Position numbers and translations under genes: made by a program. From the NCBI GenBank assembly GCA_946481315.1, contig CAMLMH010000001.1, positions 987,095 to 1,051,094 of the forward strand: a stretch of 64,000 nucleotides of DNA, read 5' to 3'. Of this stretch, positions 25,604 through 33,714 are shown one piece after another. Origin of the DNA: an uncultured Bacteriovorax sp. (GTDB lineage Bacteria; Bdellovibrionota; Bacteriovoracia; Bacteriovoracales; Bacteriovoracaceae). Within the stretch, counting starts at the first letter, position 1. Each line of letters starts with the position of its first letter. The notes under the pieces were generated by a model, which did not search any database, was not told where the DNA came from, and worked only from the letters and a program-made list of their open reading frames with translations.

Positions 25604-26554
25604 ATGAAAAGATTACTGCAAACAATAGCCCGGAAAACAGGAGTTCCCCTGGCCTTCGGAGGCGCGGCCATCAGTGGAGAAGGCGGCGGTTACGGTTTCG
25701 GAGATGTAACTGAAAACGATTCCATCGATCTGCTCCTGGCAGCTTATGATCAGGGCATCCGCATCTTTGATACAGCTCCCATTTATGGATTTGGACTTTC
25801 CGAAATCAGAATGGGCAAGGCCCTTAAAAAAATGCGGGAAGATGTCTTTATCATCTCTAAATCCGGAGTGACCTGGCACGAGAATAGAAGAGTCGACATG
25901 AATAATGATCCGGCAATCGCCCGGAAAATGCTGGAGCAGACTCTGCGCGACCTGCAAAGTGATTACGTTGATTTGTATATGGTTCACTGGCCGGATGCTA
26001 AGGTCGATATCAGAAGAACACTGGAAGTCTACGCTAAGGCCAAGTCCGAAGGAAAAATCAAACACATCGGTTTGTGTAATACCAATATCGAGGACTTAAA
26101 TAAGGCGTTTGAAATTGAAAATATTGAAGTCGTGCAAAGTGAGTTTAACTTTTTTCAGCATGCTCCTAAAGAACAACTCTTTCCTTATCTGACCGAAAAA
26201 AATATCAGCTTCATGAGCTGGGGAACCTTAGACAAAGGAATTCTCACCGGCCGCGTCGACGAAAACCGCAAATACGACAAGAGCGACTGCCGTTCCTGGG
26301 CCCCTTGGTGGAAGCAGGCGGATAACGCTTCGAAATTCAAAGTCATGCAGAAACTTTGGCCTTTATTAGACCAGCACCATCACACCGGACTGGAACTGGC
26401 CCTGGGCTTTAATCTATCGCATCCGGAACTGGATGTGGCCATCTGCGGGGCCCGTAATCTTGATCAGTTAGCCACCCTTTTTAAAGCTCTGGCCAACCTT
26501 CCCGGGAAAGATTTTCTGAGTGAATGTCAGAGTATTGCAAAAGCATCTCTTTAA
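25604..26554 (+). CDS. Aldo/keto reductase
   Basis: 316 residues. Catalytic tetrad visible: FDTAPIYGFGLSE (Asp and Tyr), ISKSG (Lys) and MVHWPDAK (His). NADPH-binding C-terminal block AICGARNLDQL. A short basic N-terminus; the glycine-rich stretch SGEGGGYGFGDV precedes the first barrel strands. Soluble, predicted NAD(P)H-dependent reductase of unknown substrate. Divergent from the export operon at 25515. Confidence 0.9.
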   Translation: MKRLLQTIARKTGVPLAFGGAAISGEGGGYGFGDVTENDSIDLLLAAYDQGIRIFDTAPIYGFGLSEIRMGKALKKMREDVFIISKSGVTWHENRRVDMNNDPAIARKMLEQTLRDLQSDYVDLYMVHWPDAKVDIRRTLEVYAKAKSEGKIKHIGLCNTNIEDLNKAFEIENIEVVQSEFNFFQHAPKEQLFPYLTEKNISFMSWGTLDKGILTGRVDENRKYDKSDCRSWAPWWKQADNASKFKVMQKLWPLLDQHHHTGLELALGFNLSHPELDVAICGARNLDQLATLFKALANLPGKDFLSECQSIAKASL

Positions 26555-26598
26555 TGATTGAAGAGGGGCATAGAACTTTTGGGTCCAAGGAGATTTAC

Positions 26599-26907
26599 AT
26601 GAAAAAACTCTTACTTTCATGCGCGCTTTTTCTATCAATCGCAGGAAGTGCACAAGCTTTCGTTCCGCACATGAATTACTTTGTAAACCGTGAAGTCGCC
26701 GTAGCACGCGTCTGGAACACAAGCTTTCAGCCGATCGTTTGTCACGGACAGGCCTTTGGTCGCACCTGGAATGGAGTTGTTCTGAACTCATGGGTTAACG
26801 GACTGGTTATCTATCCGCAAACTTCAGTTGATGTTTATGTTCATTCTAACTTCTACGATCCGTTTGTTCAGGCATGGGCACAGATCGATTGCCAATTCAT
26901 CTGGTAA
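26599..26907 (+). CDS. Small secreted protein of unknown function
   Basis: 102 residues from ATG 26599, which follows CCAAGGAGATTTAC; the frame opens earlier but that would put the signal peptide internally. Signal peptide MKKLLLSCALFLSIAGSAQA. Mature 82 residues, beta-rich and aromatic, with two Cys (IVCHGQ, IDCQFIW) likely forming one disulfide. No family recognised. Confidence 0.7.
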   Translation: MKKLLLSCALFLSIAGSAQAFVPHMNYFVNREVAVARVWNTSFQPIVCHGQAFGRTWNGVVLNSWVNGLVIYPQTSVDVYVHSNFYDPFVQAWAQIDCQFIW

Positions 26908-26921
26908 TAAAAGTCCCTGCA

Positions 26922-27932
26922 ATGATTTTTTATCATCCCGATTGTGATCTCAGGTTCAGTGAATACGGAATTGAGATCCCAATCGTGGACAACCGGGCCC
27001 ATCAGACTTTCTCTGAACTCCAAAAAAATTTTCCTGAACTGACTTACACTGATCTCGCAAAAATCTCGCTCATTAAACGAGAAGACCTCGAACGCGTCCA
27101 TGACCGCGACTACATTGCCCGTCTTTTTGGTACAGAAGAAGAACTGAAAAACGAAGTGATGAAATGTTACGAACTCCAGAACGAAGACGGAAGTTTCGAG
27201 CGCTACAATCCCGAAAATCAAAAAAAGCCCTTTGAAGAATTGCTGGAAACCATTCTGCTGCAAGCTTCAATGACCTATACCGCGAGTTTAAACGCTCTCA
27301 AGGCCGGATGCAGCTATTATCTGGGCGGAGGTATGCATCACGCGATGACTGGTGCGGGAAGAGGATTTTGTCTGATCAATGACGTTGTCATCACACTTAA
27401 GAAAATGCAGCAAGAGGGATTGATCAAAACTGCCTGGATCATCGATGTCGATGTCCATAAAGGCGACGGTGCCGCAGAAATGTTAAAAAATGACAAATCC
27501 ATCCGCACTCTCTCCATTCATATGAAAGAAGGATGGCCGCTTAATTCCGGCTCTGTACGCGATCCATGGTTTATTCCCTGTTCAGTGGATATCGGTATCG
27601 ATGTAGGTGAAGAGGATCAGTATCTGGCGATGCTTGAAGCCGGACTCAATGAAATGGAAGAAAAATATCCCAATCCGGATTTTGTCTTAGTGGTTAATGG
27701 CGCTGATCCGTACGAACACGACGAATTGCCGAGCTCAAGCTTCATCAATCTCACAAAAGAGCAGATGTTAGATCGGGATAAAATGATTTACACTTTTTTA
27801 AAGAAGCGGAAGATTCCCCAGTCCTATGTCATGGCCGGTGGCTATGGACAAAAATCCTGGGAAATCTATTATCAGTTTTTAAAGTTCGTGTGGGAGAGTT
27901 CTTCGCACCGGACGGAAATAAGTCCGCGGTGA
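26922..27932 (+). CDS. Histone deacetylase family (class II-like) hydrolase
   Basis: 336 residues from ATG 26922 (MIFYHPDCDLRFSEYG); the frame is open upstream but overlaps the secreted gene. Active-site blocks: GGGMHHAMTGAGRGFCLINDV (tandem His), WIIDVDVHKGDGAAEML (Zn ligands Asp and His) and NGADPYEHDEL (third Zn Asp). Bacterial members deacetylate acetylpolyamines or acetoin-type substrates rather than histones. The 3' end overlaps the convergent 5'-nucleotidase gene by 54 bases. Confidence 0.9.
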   Translation: MIFYHPDCDLRFSEYGIEIPIVDNRAHQTFSELQKNFPELTYTDLAKISLIKREDLERVHDRDYIARLFGTEEELKNEVMKCYELQNEDGSFERYNPENQKKPFEELLETILLQASMTYTASLNALKAGCSYYLGGGMHHAMTGAGRGFCLINDVVITLKKMQQEGLIKTAWIIDVDVHKGDGAAEMLKNDKSIRTLSIHMKEGWPLNSGSVRDPWFIPCSVDIGIDVGEEDQYLAMLEAGLNEMEEKYPNPDFVLVVNGADPYEHDELPSSSFINLTKEQMLDRDKMIYTFLKKRKIPQSYVMAGGYGQKSWEIYYQFLKFVWESSSHRTEISPR

Positions 27933-29240
27933 ATACTCGATAAGATCCGAAACCTTCGTCATATAAATACACGCGTATTTTTCCACCTGGTCAGCAAACC
28001 GCGATTCTTCAAGGCCTGCCCGCATCATCTCACCCCAGTAAGGATTAAAATGTTTACGGTGCTGCTCTAATAATTCAGAAATGGTCGCATTCACTTTATC
28101 AATTTCCGCAAACAGTGCCGTGAGTTCTTCTTTGGACACTTCTTCATGGAACTCATTTTTTCGAAGATCGAGTTCGTTAAGTTTGGTCTCCAGCGCTTCT
28201 TTGATCACCATCTGTTTATCAATTTCACTCTGAATTGGGGCCGACTTTTTAATCGCCACGATTTCATCGGCCAGTGGTTCAAGTACCAGAGCTGTTCGCC
28301 AGTAAAACGTTTTCTTGATACTCACCACATCACCGTAAATGTGATCGCCGAGGTATAAAATTTCGTCACCTTCGAGACCCAGATCTTTTTGTAATTTACC
28401 GGCCCATCCGCCCTGGTAGACACCTTTCGCAATTTTTCCGTCAGCATTGGTCATTGTTCCGTTTATCGGATCAATCGCGAGAAACGGAGACTTGATTGTA
28501 AAAAAGCGCGGCTTCGAAGCTAACGTCACAGTCACTTCAAAAAGTTCCGACCAGTGTTTATGCTCTTTTAAAAATGGATTGATGGTGTAATCCAAGAGCA
28601 GCTTAGTGTAATTGTAATCAGAGTTGGTAATGATCAGCAGTTTTTTCCCGTAACGTTTGTAGCGCTCCAGAAGGGTCACCACTTCCGGATCCTGCACAAT
28701 GTACTGACTGATATTTTCGCGTACGTGATTCTTTAACGTCCCGTCGCTGTGGCACATGTCCAGTGCTTCCTTAATTTCTACCGCCAGCGTATCAAAGTCA
28801 GGCAGTGCCATCCCTTGCTTTTTAAGTTCTACCAGTTGAGAAAAGAGCACCCCGTTACTGACAGCAAAGTTCGTATCGAGACTCTGAATGTGCGGGTCCC
28901 CCAGATCAATAACCCCGTTTCCGTAAATTCTTTGCTGCTCTTTAAAATCCAGTGGCGATAGCCCGTGATAGGACGATTTGACTTTCCCGAAGCGGGACAC
29001 TTTCAAAAGATTTCCTTTGGATTTATCGATCACCAGACCCTGAATAACCCGGTTAAATTCAAATTCCAGCTTCAAAATGTCGCTGGGATAACCTTTATCG
29101 TTCACTAGTTTTTTCAGCGTTTCCTGGTGAGTGTATTTTTCAAATGCTTCAGAATTGTAGCGGACGATCGTGTAGTCCATATCAAATCCAATCGCTTTGA
29201 TTTTTTTCATGTTGAGCGTGCGATTGATGTAAATTCCCAT
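27879..29240 (-). CDS. HAD-IG family 5'-nucleotidase
   Basis: 453 residues from ATG 29240, with GAGG eight bases upstream. HAD motif I IGFDMDYTIVRYNSEAFE (nucleophile Asp), motif II LLIITNSDYNYT, motif III/IV region KGVYQGGWAGKLQ...ILYLGDHIYGDVV. Matches the cytosolic purine 5'-nucleotidase-like family (IMP/GMP dephosphorylation in eukaryotic relatives). A C-terminal coiled-coil-like helix (EIDKQMVIKEALETKLNELDLRKNEFHEEVSKEE) is present. Overlaps the HDAC-family gene tail to tail. Confidence 0.88.
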   Translation of the reverse strand: MGIYINRTLNMKKIKAIGFDMDYTIVRYNSEAFEKYTHQETLKKLVNDKGYPSDILKLEFEFNRVIQGLVIDKSKGNLLKVSRFGKVKSSYHGLSPLDFKEQQRIYGNGVIDLGDPHIQSLDTNFAVSNGVLFSQLVELKKQGMALPDFDTLAVEIKEALDMCHSDGTLKNHVRENISQYIVQDPEVVTLLERYKRYGKKLLIITNSDYNYTKLLLDYTINPFLKEHKHWSELFEVTVTLASKPRFFTIKSPFLAIDPINGTMTNADGKIAKGVYQGGWAGKLQKDLGLEGDEILYLGDHIYGDVVSIKKTFYWRTALVLEPLADEIVAIKKSAPIQSEIDKQMVIKEALETKLNELDLRKNEFHEEVSKEELTALFAEIDKVNATISELLEQHRKHFNPYWGEMMRAGLEESRFADQVEKYACIYMTKVSDLIEYSPRTYFRPVRRTLPHEL

Positions 29241-29393
29241 TGTGGTACCTCGTGTTAAAAACTCATTTTCGGGAAGCATTAGATGGTAGCAAGGGACGGG
29301 AGAGCAAGTCAATTTGTTATATTATTAGACTTTTATGAAGATTTGCTGTTGAAAATCCGCGATTTTGTCTCTAAAGTTAACCATCATCTTTGA

Positions 29394-29469
29394 GGGCTCA
29401 TAGCTCAGTTGGTAGAGCGCAACGCTGGCAGTGTTGAGGTCTGCGGTTCGATCCCGCATGGGTCCACCA
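29394..29469 (+). tRNA. tRNA-Ala (anticodon GGC)
   Basis: 76-base cloverleaf including encoded CCA. Acceptor GGGCTCA / TGGGTCC (two wobble pairs), D-arm AGCTCAGTTGGTAGAGC, anticodon stem CAACG / TGTTG with loop CTGGCAG (anticodon GGC), T-arm GCGGTTCGATCCCGC. The 3' end (TCCACCA) lies inside the left copy of the island direct repeat, so the tRNA is the integration target and is left intact. Confidence 0.96.
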
Positions 29470-29476
29470 TTTTTCT
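29463..29476 (+). repeat. Left direct repeat of genomic island (attL-like)
   Basis: TCCACCATTTTTCT, overlapping the last seven bases of tRNA-Ala. The identical 14 bases recur at 40650-40663, where the AT-rich island ends. Confidence 0.75.
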
Positions 29477-29491
29477 GGAACTAAAATTTAT

Positions 29492-29528
29492 AAAAAAGCG
29501 AAGCTGAATTTATGTTCGGCTTTTTTTA
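29492..29528 (+). terminator. Terminator after tRNA-Ala
   Basis: Imperfect stem AAAAAAGC-GAAGC / GTTCGGCTTTTTT with internal mismatches, ending in a run of Ts, 23 bases downstream of the tRNA. Confidence 0.65.
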
Positions 29529-29633
29529 TGCCCGATAAAGCTAACTACCAAAAATATTTAAACTAACAGAATCAATAAGTTCTGCGAGTTCTTCACTGTC
29601 GCTTCTTTTGTATCCAGACGATTAAAAAATGTA

Positions 29634-29742
29634 ACATCTCTAGACATCTCTAGGGTTGGCTTTTTTTGGCTTTTAATTTGGCTTTGTTGGTAGCAATCCA
29701 AATTTTGGTAGCACGAGTTGGTAGCAATTTTTGATAATTTGG
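29634..29742. repeat. Cluster of short direct repeats at island left end
   Basis: ACATCTCTAG occurs twice in tandem (29634-29643, 29644-29653). TTGGC recurs at 29656, 29666 and 29678. TTGGTAGCA occurs three times (29687-29695, 29705-29713, 29718-29726), and TTGGTAAG is at 29739. The 29470-29804 stretch holds no convincing gene. A minus-strand fragment 29541-29621 reads like a protein tail (GYKRSDSEELAELIDS), but it has a stop just upstream. The repeats could be recombinase or excisionase arm sites (inference). Confidence 0.5.
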
Positions 29743-29804
29743 TAAGTTTTCCATAGACAATTTTTAGAGAGCGGACGCTGGCAATACAATCAAAGGAGTA
29801 GAAA

Positions 29805-30419
29805 ATGCTAGGAATGTCCAACGAAGAAAGAATAACTAAGTCACAAGCAACAGCATTAAAAAAGGCTAGAATTTTAAAGTGCTTGTCGCGTAAAGATTTG
29901 GCGAAGAAATTAGGTGTGTCTTATAAGGCAATTGAAAAAATAGAGAACGGTAGAGACAAATTATCCGAGGAACGTCTGCAAAATATTATTAAGGCAATTG
30001 GCATTACTCCTGAAGAGTTTGTGAAAATTAAGCGTGGTAAAAAAATTACAAAAGCAGAGAGAGTTAAAAATGTTATCACAAACAATGATCGACGCAGTTA
30101 CCGTAGATTAATTACGAAAGAGTCTCAAGTTTTAAAAAGCTTGCGTAGATTGAAAGATATTTCACAAGATCAAGCTTCTGCCCTATGTGGGTATTCAAGG
30201 CCCACAATAGGGCATATTGAAAATGGACGCATTACTCTTGATAAAGAAAGGATAGTCCATATTGTAACTTGTTATGGTTTCACTTATTTAGATTTTGAGA
30301 GGTGCTTTCATAAAGAAAAGTTAAGAGATGAAATTATTGATCTATGTTTTTCTAAAATGAAGAAATTGTCAGATGAAAAACTAGCGATTGTCTGGGGGAT
30401 GATTGAATCTATGGGGTAA
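29805..30419 (+). CDS. Two-domain XRE-type HTH transcriptional regulator
   Basis: 204 residues. Two helix-turn-helix domains: about 13-75 (KKARILKCLSRKDLAKKLGVSYKAIEKIENGRDKLS) and about 105-165 (LKSLRRLKDISQDQASALCGYSRPTIGHIENGRITLD). A lysine-rich linker and a helical C-terminus follow. ATG follows AAAGGAGTAGAAA. It is the first gene inside the island next to the recombination end, so it may control the element or its excision (inference); it carries no inducer domain. Confidence 0.85.
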   Translation: MLGMSNEERITKSQATALKKARILKCLSRKDLAKKLGVSYKAIEKIENGRDKLSEERLQNIIKAIGITPEEFVKIKRGKKITKAERVKNVITNNDRRSYRRLITKESQVLKSLRRLKDISQDQASALCGYSRPTIGHIENGRITLDKERIVHIVTCYGFTYLDFERCFHKEKLRDEIIDLCFSKMKKLSDEKLAIVWGMIESMG

Positions 30420-30542
30420 ATTAAGCACAAAGTAATTTATATCTTTAATCTCAGTTTATACTTCAAATAAAATTTGGAGAAATATTAACTTAGATATAGG
30501 CTTTAAATAATAAAAAATTTTTTTGATGTTGGAGAATCGTAT

Positions 30543-30899
30543 ATGAACCAAAAATTAGCTCAACACTTTGAAATAGAAATTAATAGTTTTCTTTGTGCTT
30601 TAAAAGAAAAAAGGATAGACGATGCTTGGATATTTTTAGAAAGGGCACATATTCTAGGGCAGTTTTTCTGGAAAGAGCATTTCTATATTCATTATCAAAT
30701 GTTTGTTTTAAGTTTAAGAACTTTTAACTTAAAAGAAGCGGTGGGACAAATCCCAAGGTTGATTCTTGCTGTCCCAGGCTCGCTTTTCAAAAAAGCACCA
30801 ACGGGCAATGTTGGAACCATAAGAGTTGGAATTTTTGAGCCAATGCCCATTCCTGAAGATTTGAAAAAAATTTTAGAATCATGCCAAAATAGTGCTTGA
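30543..30899 (+). CDS. DUF3703 family protein
   Basis: 118 residues. Blocks characteristic of DUF3703: FLERAHILGQFFWKEHFYIHYQMFVLSLR, PRLILAVPGSLFKKAPTGNVGTIRVGIFEPMPIPEDLKKIL. The family is of unknown function but is repeatedly found beside MerR regulators and metal transporters, as here. ATG follows GGAGAATCGTAT. Its stop codon overlaps the -35 element of the merR promoter. Confidence 0.85.
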   Translation: MNQKLAQHFEIEINSFLCALKEKRIDDAWIFLERAHILGQFFWKEHFYIHYQMFVLSLRTFNLKEAVGQIPRLILAVPGSLFKKAPTGNVGTIRVGIFEPMPIPEDLKKILESCQNSA

Positions 30900-30927
30900 T
30901 TCCGTACTATGATACGGATGCTATAAT
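30896..30927 (+). promoter_or_regulatory. MerR-type promoter with long spacer and operator dyad
   Basis: -35 TTGATT (30896-30901), -10 TATAAT (30922-30927), spacer 20 bases instead of 17. A perfect dyad TCCGTA (30901-30906) / TACGGA (30913-30918) sits between them. Over-long spacers with a central dyad are the hallmark of MerR-family activation by DNA untwisting. It lies 24 bases before the merR-like start codon. Confidence 0.88.
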
Positions 30928-30950
30928 TACTCTAAAGGGTTAATAAACAG

Positions 30951-31367
30951 ATGATTAGCACAAAAAAAGAATTTTTTACAATTGGTGAATTGGCGACGAA
31001 AGCAAGCGTAAATGTAGAGACTATTCGCTTTTATGAAAGAAAAAAAATCCTCACTCAACCAATAAAAGGACTTTCTAGAAGAAAATATACAGAAGAGTTT
31101 GTAGGTCAAATATTATTTATTAAGCAAGCTCAAAAAGTAGGTTTCACATTAATTGAGATAAAAGAGTTAATGGATTTGAAATTACTCCCTAATAAAGGCT
31201 GCGGATCTGTAAAGAAGAAGACTGCTATCAAGATTGCTGAAGTTTCTCAAAAAATAGAAAATCTGAAAGAGATGCTTAAACTTTTAAAACAATTTGAATC
31301 TAAGTGCGATGGTAATGAATTAGAAAAATGCTCAATTCTCGATGGGCTAAAAGGAATAAAATTATGA
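30951..31367 (+). CDS. MerR-family metal-responsive transcriptional regulator
   Basis: 138 residues. HTH FTIGELATKASVNVETIRFYERKKIL is standard for MerR. A dimerisation helix (AEVSQKIENLKEMLKLLKQF) follows. Metal-ligand Cys positions match the MerR/PbrR/CadR group: GCGS at about 83-85 and KCDGNELEKCS near residues 123-131. Specificity among Hg, Pb, Cd, Zn or Co cannot be read. It is behind its own MerR-type promoter and overlaps the cation transporter start (ATGA), so the two are translationally coupled. Confidence 0.9.
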   Translation: MISTKKEFFTIGELATKASVNVETIRFYERKKILTQPIKGLSRRKYTEEFVGQILFIKQAQKVGFTLIEIKELMDLKLLPNKGCGSVKKKTAIKIAEVSQKIENLKEMLKLLKQFESKCDGNELEKCSILDGLKGIKL

Positions 31368-32002
31368 GTGCTAGTTGTTGTGGGCCAAAAAACATTAATA
31401 TAAAGGAAGTAAATAAAAGTTTTAAAACTGTGCTTTGGGTTGCACTAATTTTGAATTTTGCCATGTTTCTCCTTGAAAACTTCCAAGGTCTTTTATCTCA
31501 TTCATTATCGCTGAGAGCTGATGCAATTGATTTCTTGGGCGATAGTGCGAATTACTTTGTCACACTCTTTGTTCTAAGTGCCGCGATCAAAACGAGAGCT
31601 ACAGTCTCTTTAACAAAAGCAATTTTTATGTTTGGATTTGGGCTTTGGGTTTTAGTCGAAGCAGTAATTCGTTTTAACAGTGAAACAATTCCTAACTCTT
31701 TTACAATGTCATGGGTTGGAGTGCTTGCACTGGTAGTGAATGGTGTTGTTGCATTCTTGCTTTATCGCTTTAGAGATGGTGACAGCAATATGCAGTCTGT
31801 TTGGCTTTGCTCAAGGAACGATGCAATTGGAAATATCGCTGTTGTTATAGCATCAGCAGGAGTCTATTTTTATGCTTCTAAATGGCCTGATTTAATAGTT
31901 GCTCTTTTTATGGCCACGCTTTCTGTCAGTGCAGCTTTAAAAGTTCTAGTTCTGGTTAAAAATGAATTTGAAAGCGTTAAGCTCGACTGTGTGCTTAAAT
32001 AG
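31364..32002 (+). CDS. Short CDF-type cation efflux transporter
   Basis: 212 residues from ATG 31364. Begins MSASCCGPKN, a CC motif near the N-terminus that may bind soft metals. Five to six TMs. TM2 carries the paired Asp pattern SLSLRADAIDFLGDSANYF, and TM5 carries CSRNDAIGNIAVVIAS; both are CDF metal-site motifs. It lacks the C-terminal cytoplasmic domain of full-length CDF proteins (about 300 residues), as do other short MerR-linked members. Predicted to export Zn, Cd or Co (inference). Confidence 0.88.
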   Translation: MSASCCGPKNINIKEVNKSFKTVLWVALILNFAMFLLENFQGLLSHSLSLRADAIDFLGDSANYFVTLFVLSAAIKTRATVSLTKAIFMFGFGLWVLVEAVIRFNSETIPNSFTMSWVGVLALVVNGVVAFLLYRFRDGDSNMQSVWLCSRNDAIGNIAVVIASAGVYFYASKWPDLIVALFMATLSVSAALKVLVLVKNEFESVKLDCVLK

Positions 32003-32085
32003 AATTATTTGAAAAAGAGTTTTCGGGCCTATTGTCACAAAATAGAGGCGAATGCCGTATTAAGCAGTGTATTCGATAATAAATT

Positions 32086-32119
32086 TTGAAAATCGATAAA
32101 ATAGTATTTACTATTTTAT
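32086..32119 (+). promoter_or_regulatory. Promoter with overlapping palindromic operator upstream of efflux operon
   Basis: -35 TTGAAA (32086-32091), 17-base spacer, -10 TACTAT (32109-32114). A perfect palindrome with 11-base arms ATAAAATAGTA (32096-32106) / TACTATTTTAT (32109-32119) and a TT centre covers the spacer and the -10. This is the geometry of a repressor-controlled promoter; the regulator is not identified. Confidence 0.65.
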
Positions 32120-32143
32120 GTGGCATGGATTAGAATAATAACA

Positions 32144-32464
32144 GTGAAAAAAATTATAGGTAGATTTTTTATGATACTTGCGCTTGTCTTAACAAGTATC
32201 AATATTTGTTTTCCAAATGATGTAGACTGCTCTGACAATTCTTATTCATTTTCGTCATCTTCTCCAACTAAAACTTCAAATTCTACAGGTGGATCACAAG
32301 AAGATCACCACTGCTCTAGCCTGACTTGCAACAGCTGGATGACTAGTTTTTCAACTGAAAAGGTTCAGTCTAATATCGTAATAATTTCTCAATTACCATT
32401 TTCTTACAAATTATCTACTTATCCCAAAATTTCTTTATCAATGGATAAACCACCTACGGTTTAA
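32144..32464 (+). CDS. Small secreted His/Cys-containing protein preceding metal efflux genes
   Basis: About 106 residues if read from GTG 32144 (VKKIIGRFFMILALVLTSINICF), which gives a basic start and signal-like helix; an in-frame GTG lies at 32120. The mature region is Ser-rich with CSDNS, EDHHCSSLTCNSW. Size, position before the outer membrane gene and the His/Cys content resemble CzcI-type accessory proteins, but I cannot confirm homology. No strong ribosome site. Confidence 0.45.
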   Translation: MKKIIGRFFMILALVLTSINICFPNDVDCSDNSYSFSSSSPTKTSNSTGGSQEDHHCSSLTCNSWMTSFSTEKVQSNIVIISQLPFSYKLSTYPKISLSMDKPPTV

Positions 32465-32514
32465 TCTCTTTTTTCAATTATTTTTTTTAATTCTAATTAT
32501 TTAAGGACACACTT

Positions 32515-33714
32515 ATGTGGAAGAAAGCATTCTTTTTTGGAATGATGATTTCACTTGGGGTAAAGGCCAACACCTGCAATATTCAAAATATTGAAGGTGT
32601 CATATCGCTTTTAAAGCAATCTCCCCAAGAGAAGCATTATAAAGACGCAACAGATCGTTTATTAGAGCTCAAGTATGAACAAGAGACTCGTAGAAGTCGG
32701 CCCGAGTTTGCGGCAGGGTTTAATCTCGATAAAGATAATTCAAGTAATAATGAGATAACCGCAGAGTTGCTCTTTAGTATTGATGATTATCGAAATTATG
32801 GTGCAAGGAAAAAACTAAGCCTTTCAGATAGAGAGATAAAGGCTATTGAGTTCCAAAAAGATTATAATGAAAGATTAAATCAAGTGGCAGTTTCTCTTTT
32901 TAAAATTTCGCAAAATCAATTTTTTTTAGAGAAAGTTGAAGGGCTAATTAATACCATCCTTTCCTCTGAGTCAATTTATCGTAATAGACCCATAAGAAGT
33001 AGAGAAGATGAAATAGTTTTAAGTTCTCTTGGATTACTTAAAAATAACTTAATTTTAAAAAAATCAAGACTGCAGGACAACATATTTGAAGATAAGTTAA
33101 TTATCAAAAAATGGGATGATATTAGCTGTGTTATTGATTACAAAACCTTCACATCTATTATCAATGAATTAAAATTTCAGGTCCAAACTAGTAGTGAGTT
33201 ACTTTCAATGAGAGAGCTTCAGCTTAAAGCAGAAGTTGTTCAAAGTTCTACAGAACTAGAAACAAGAAGATATTTCAGTAATTTAAAAATTGGGCCTAGT
33301 TTTTCACGCGATAGGAATAACGAAGTAGACGAGTATCGCTTAGGTGTTCAGGTTGAATTTGATTTTCCTTCAATAAATAACTCAAATTCTGATTTTATAC
33401 AGCAAACAAAAAATCTAGCAAGTCTTGAGAATAAAAGAGGGGAAAGAGTTGCAGAGCTCGAGAGAAGTTTATCTCAAGAGCGCTTTAAAAAATATTCGGA
33501 ATCATTAGCGGATTTACCATCAATTGAAAAACTTGAAACTGATATTAAAAAAATAAAAAAATCATTTGATACCGGAGTTGTTTCGCCTTTAGTTTACCTA
33601 GATTCTTATCGCTCATTTATTGATTTCTTAGAAGTCTCAGAAGATGTGCGACTTAGTGTTTTAATAAGCTATTTAAAGTTAAGAGGTTTATATGTTGAAA
33701 ATAATTCTTTGTAG
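32515..33714 (+). CDS. TolC-like outer membrane factor of heavy-metal efflux operon
   Basis: 399 residues, signal peptide MWKKAFFFGMMISLGVKA. Long helical stretches with two TolC-like repeats (GARKKLSLSDREIKAIEFQKDYNERLNQVAVSLFKIS; KIKKSFDTGVVSPLVYLDSYRSFIDFLEVSEDVRLSVLISYLKLRGLY). Divergent from the other TolC proteins in the window. Overlaps the short adaptor gene by 23 bases. Confidence 0.8.
   Translation: MWKKAFFFGMMISLGVKANTCNIQNIEGVISLLKQSPQEKHYKDATDRLLELKYEQETRRSRPEFAAGFNLDKDNSSNNEITAELLFSIDDYRNYGARKKLSLSDREIKAIEFQKDYNERLNQVAVSLFKISQNQFFLEKVEGLINTILSSESIYRNRPIRSREDEIVLSSLGLLKNNLILKKSRLQDNIFEDKLIIKKWDDISCVIDYKTFTSIINELKFQVQTSSELLSMRELQLKAEVVQSSTELETRRYFSNLKIGPSFSRDRNNEVDEYRLGVQVEFDFPSINNSNSDFIQQTKNLASLENKRGERVAELERSLSQERFKKYSESLADLPSIEKLETDIKKIKKSFDTGVVSPLVYLDSYRSFIDFLEVSEDVRLSVLISYLKLRGLYVENNSL

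Noticed and set aside
29558..29821. 87-residue minus-strand open frame at the island left end
   Set aside because: Low-complexity mixture with no ribosome site, overlapping the XRE gene start and the direct repeats. Better read as non-coding arm region with a possible decayed gene tail.
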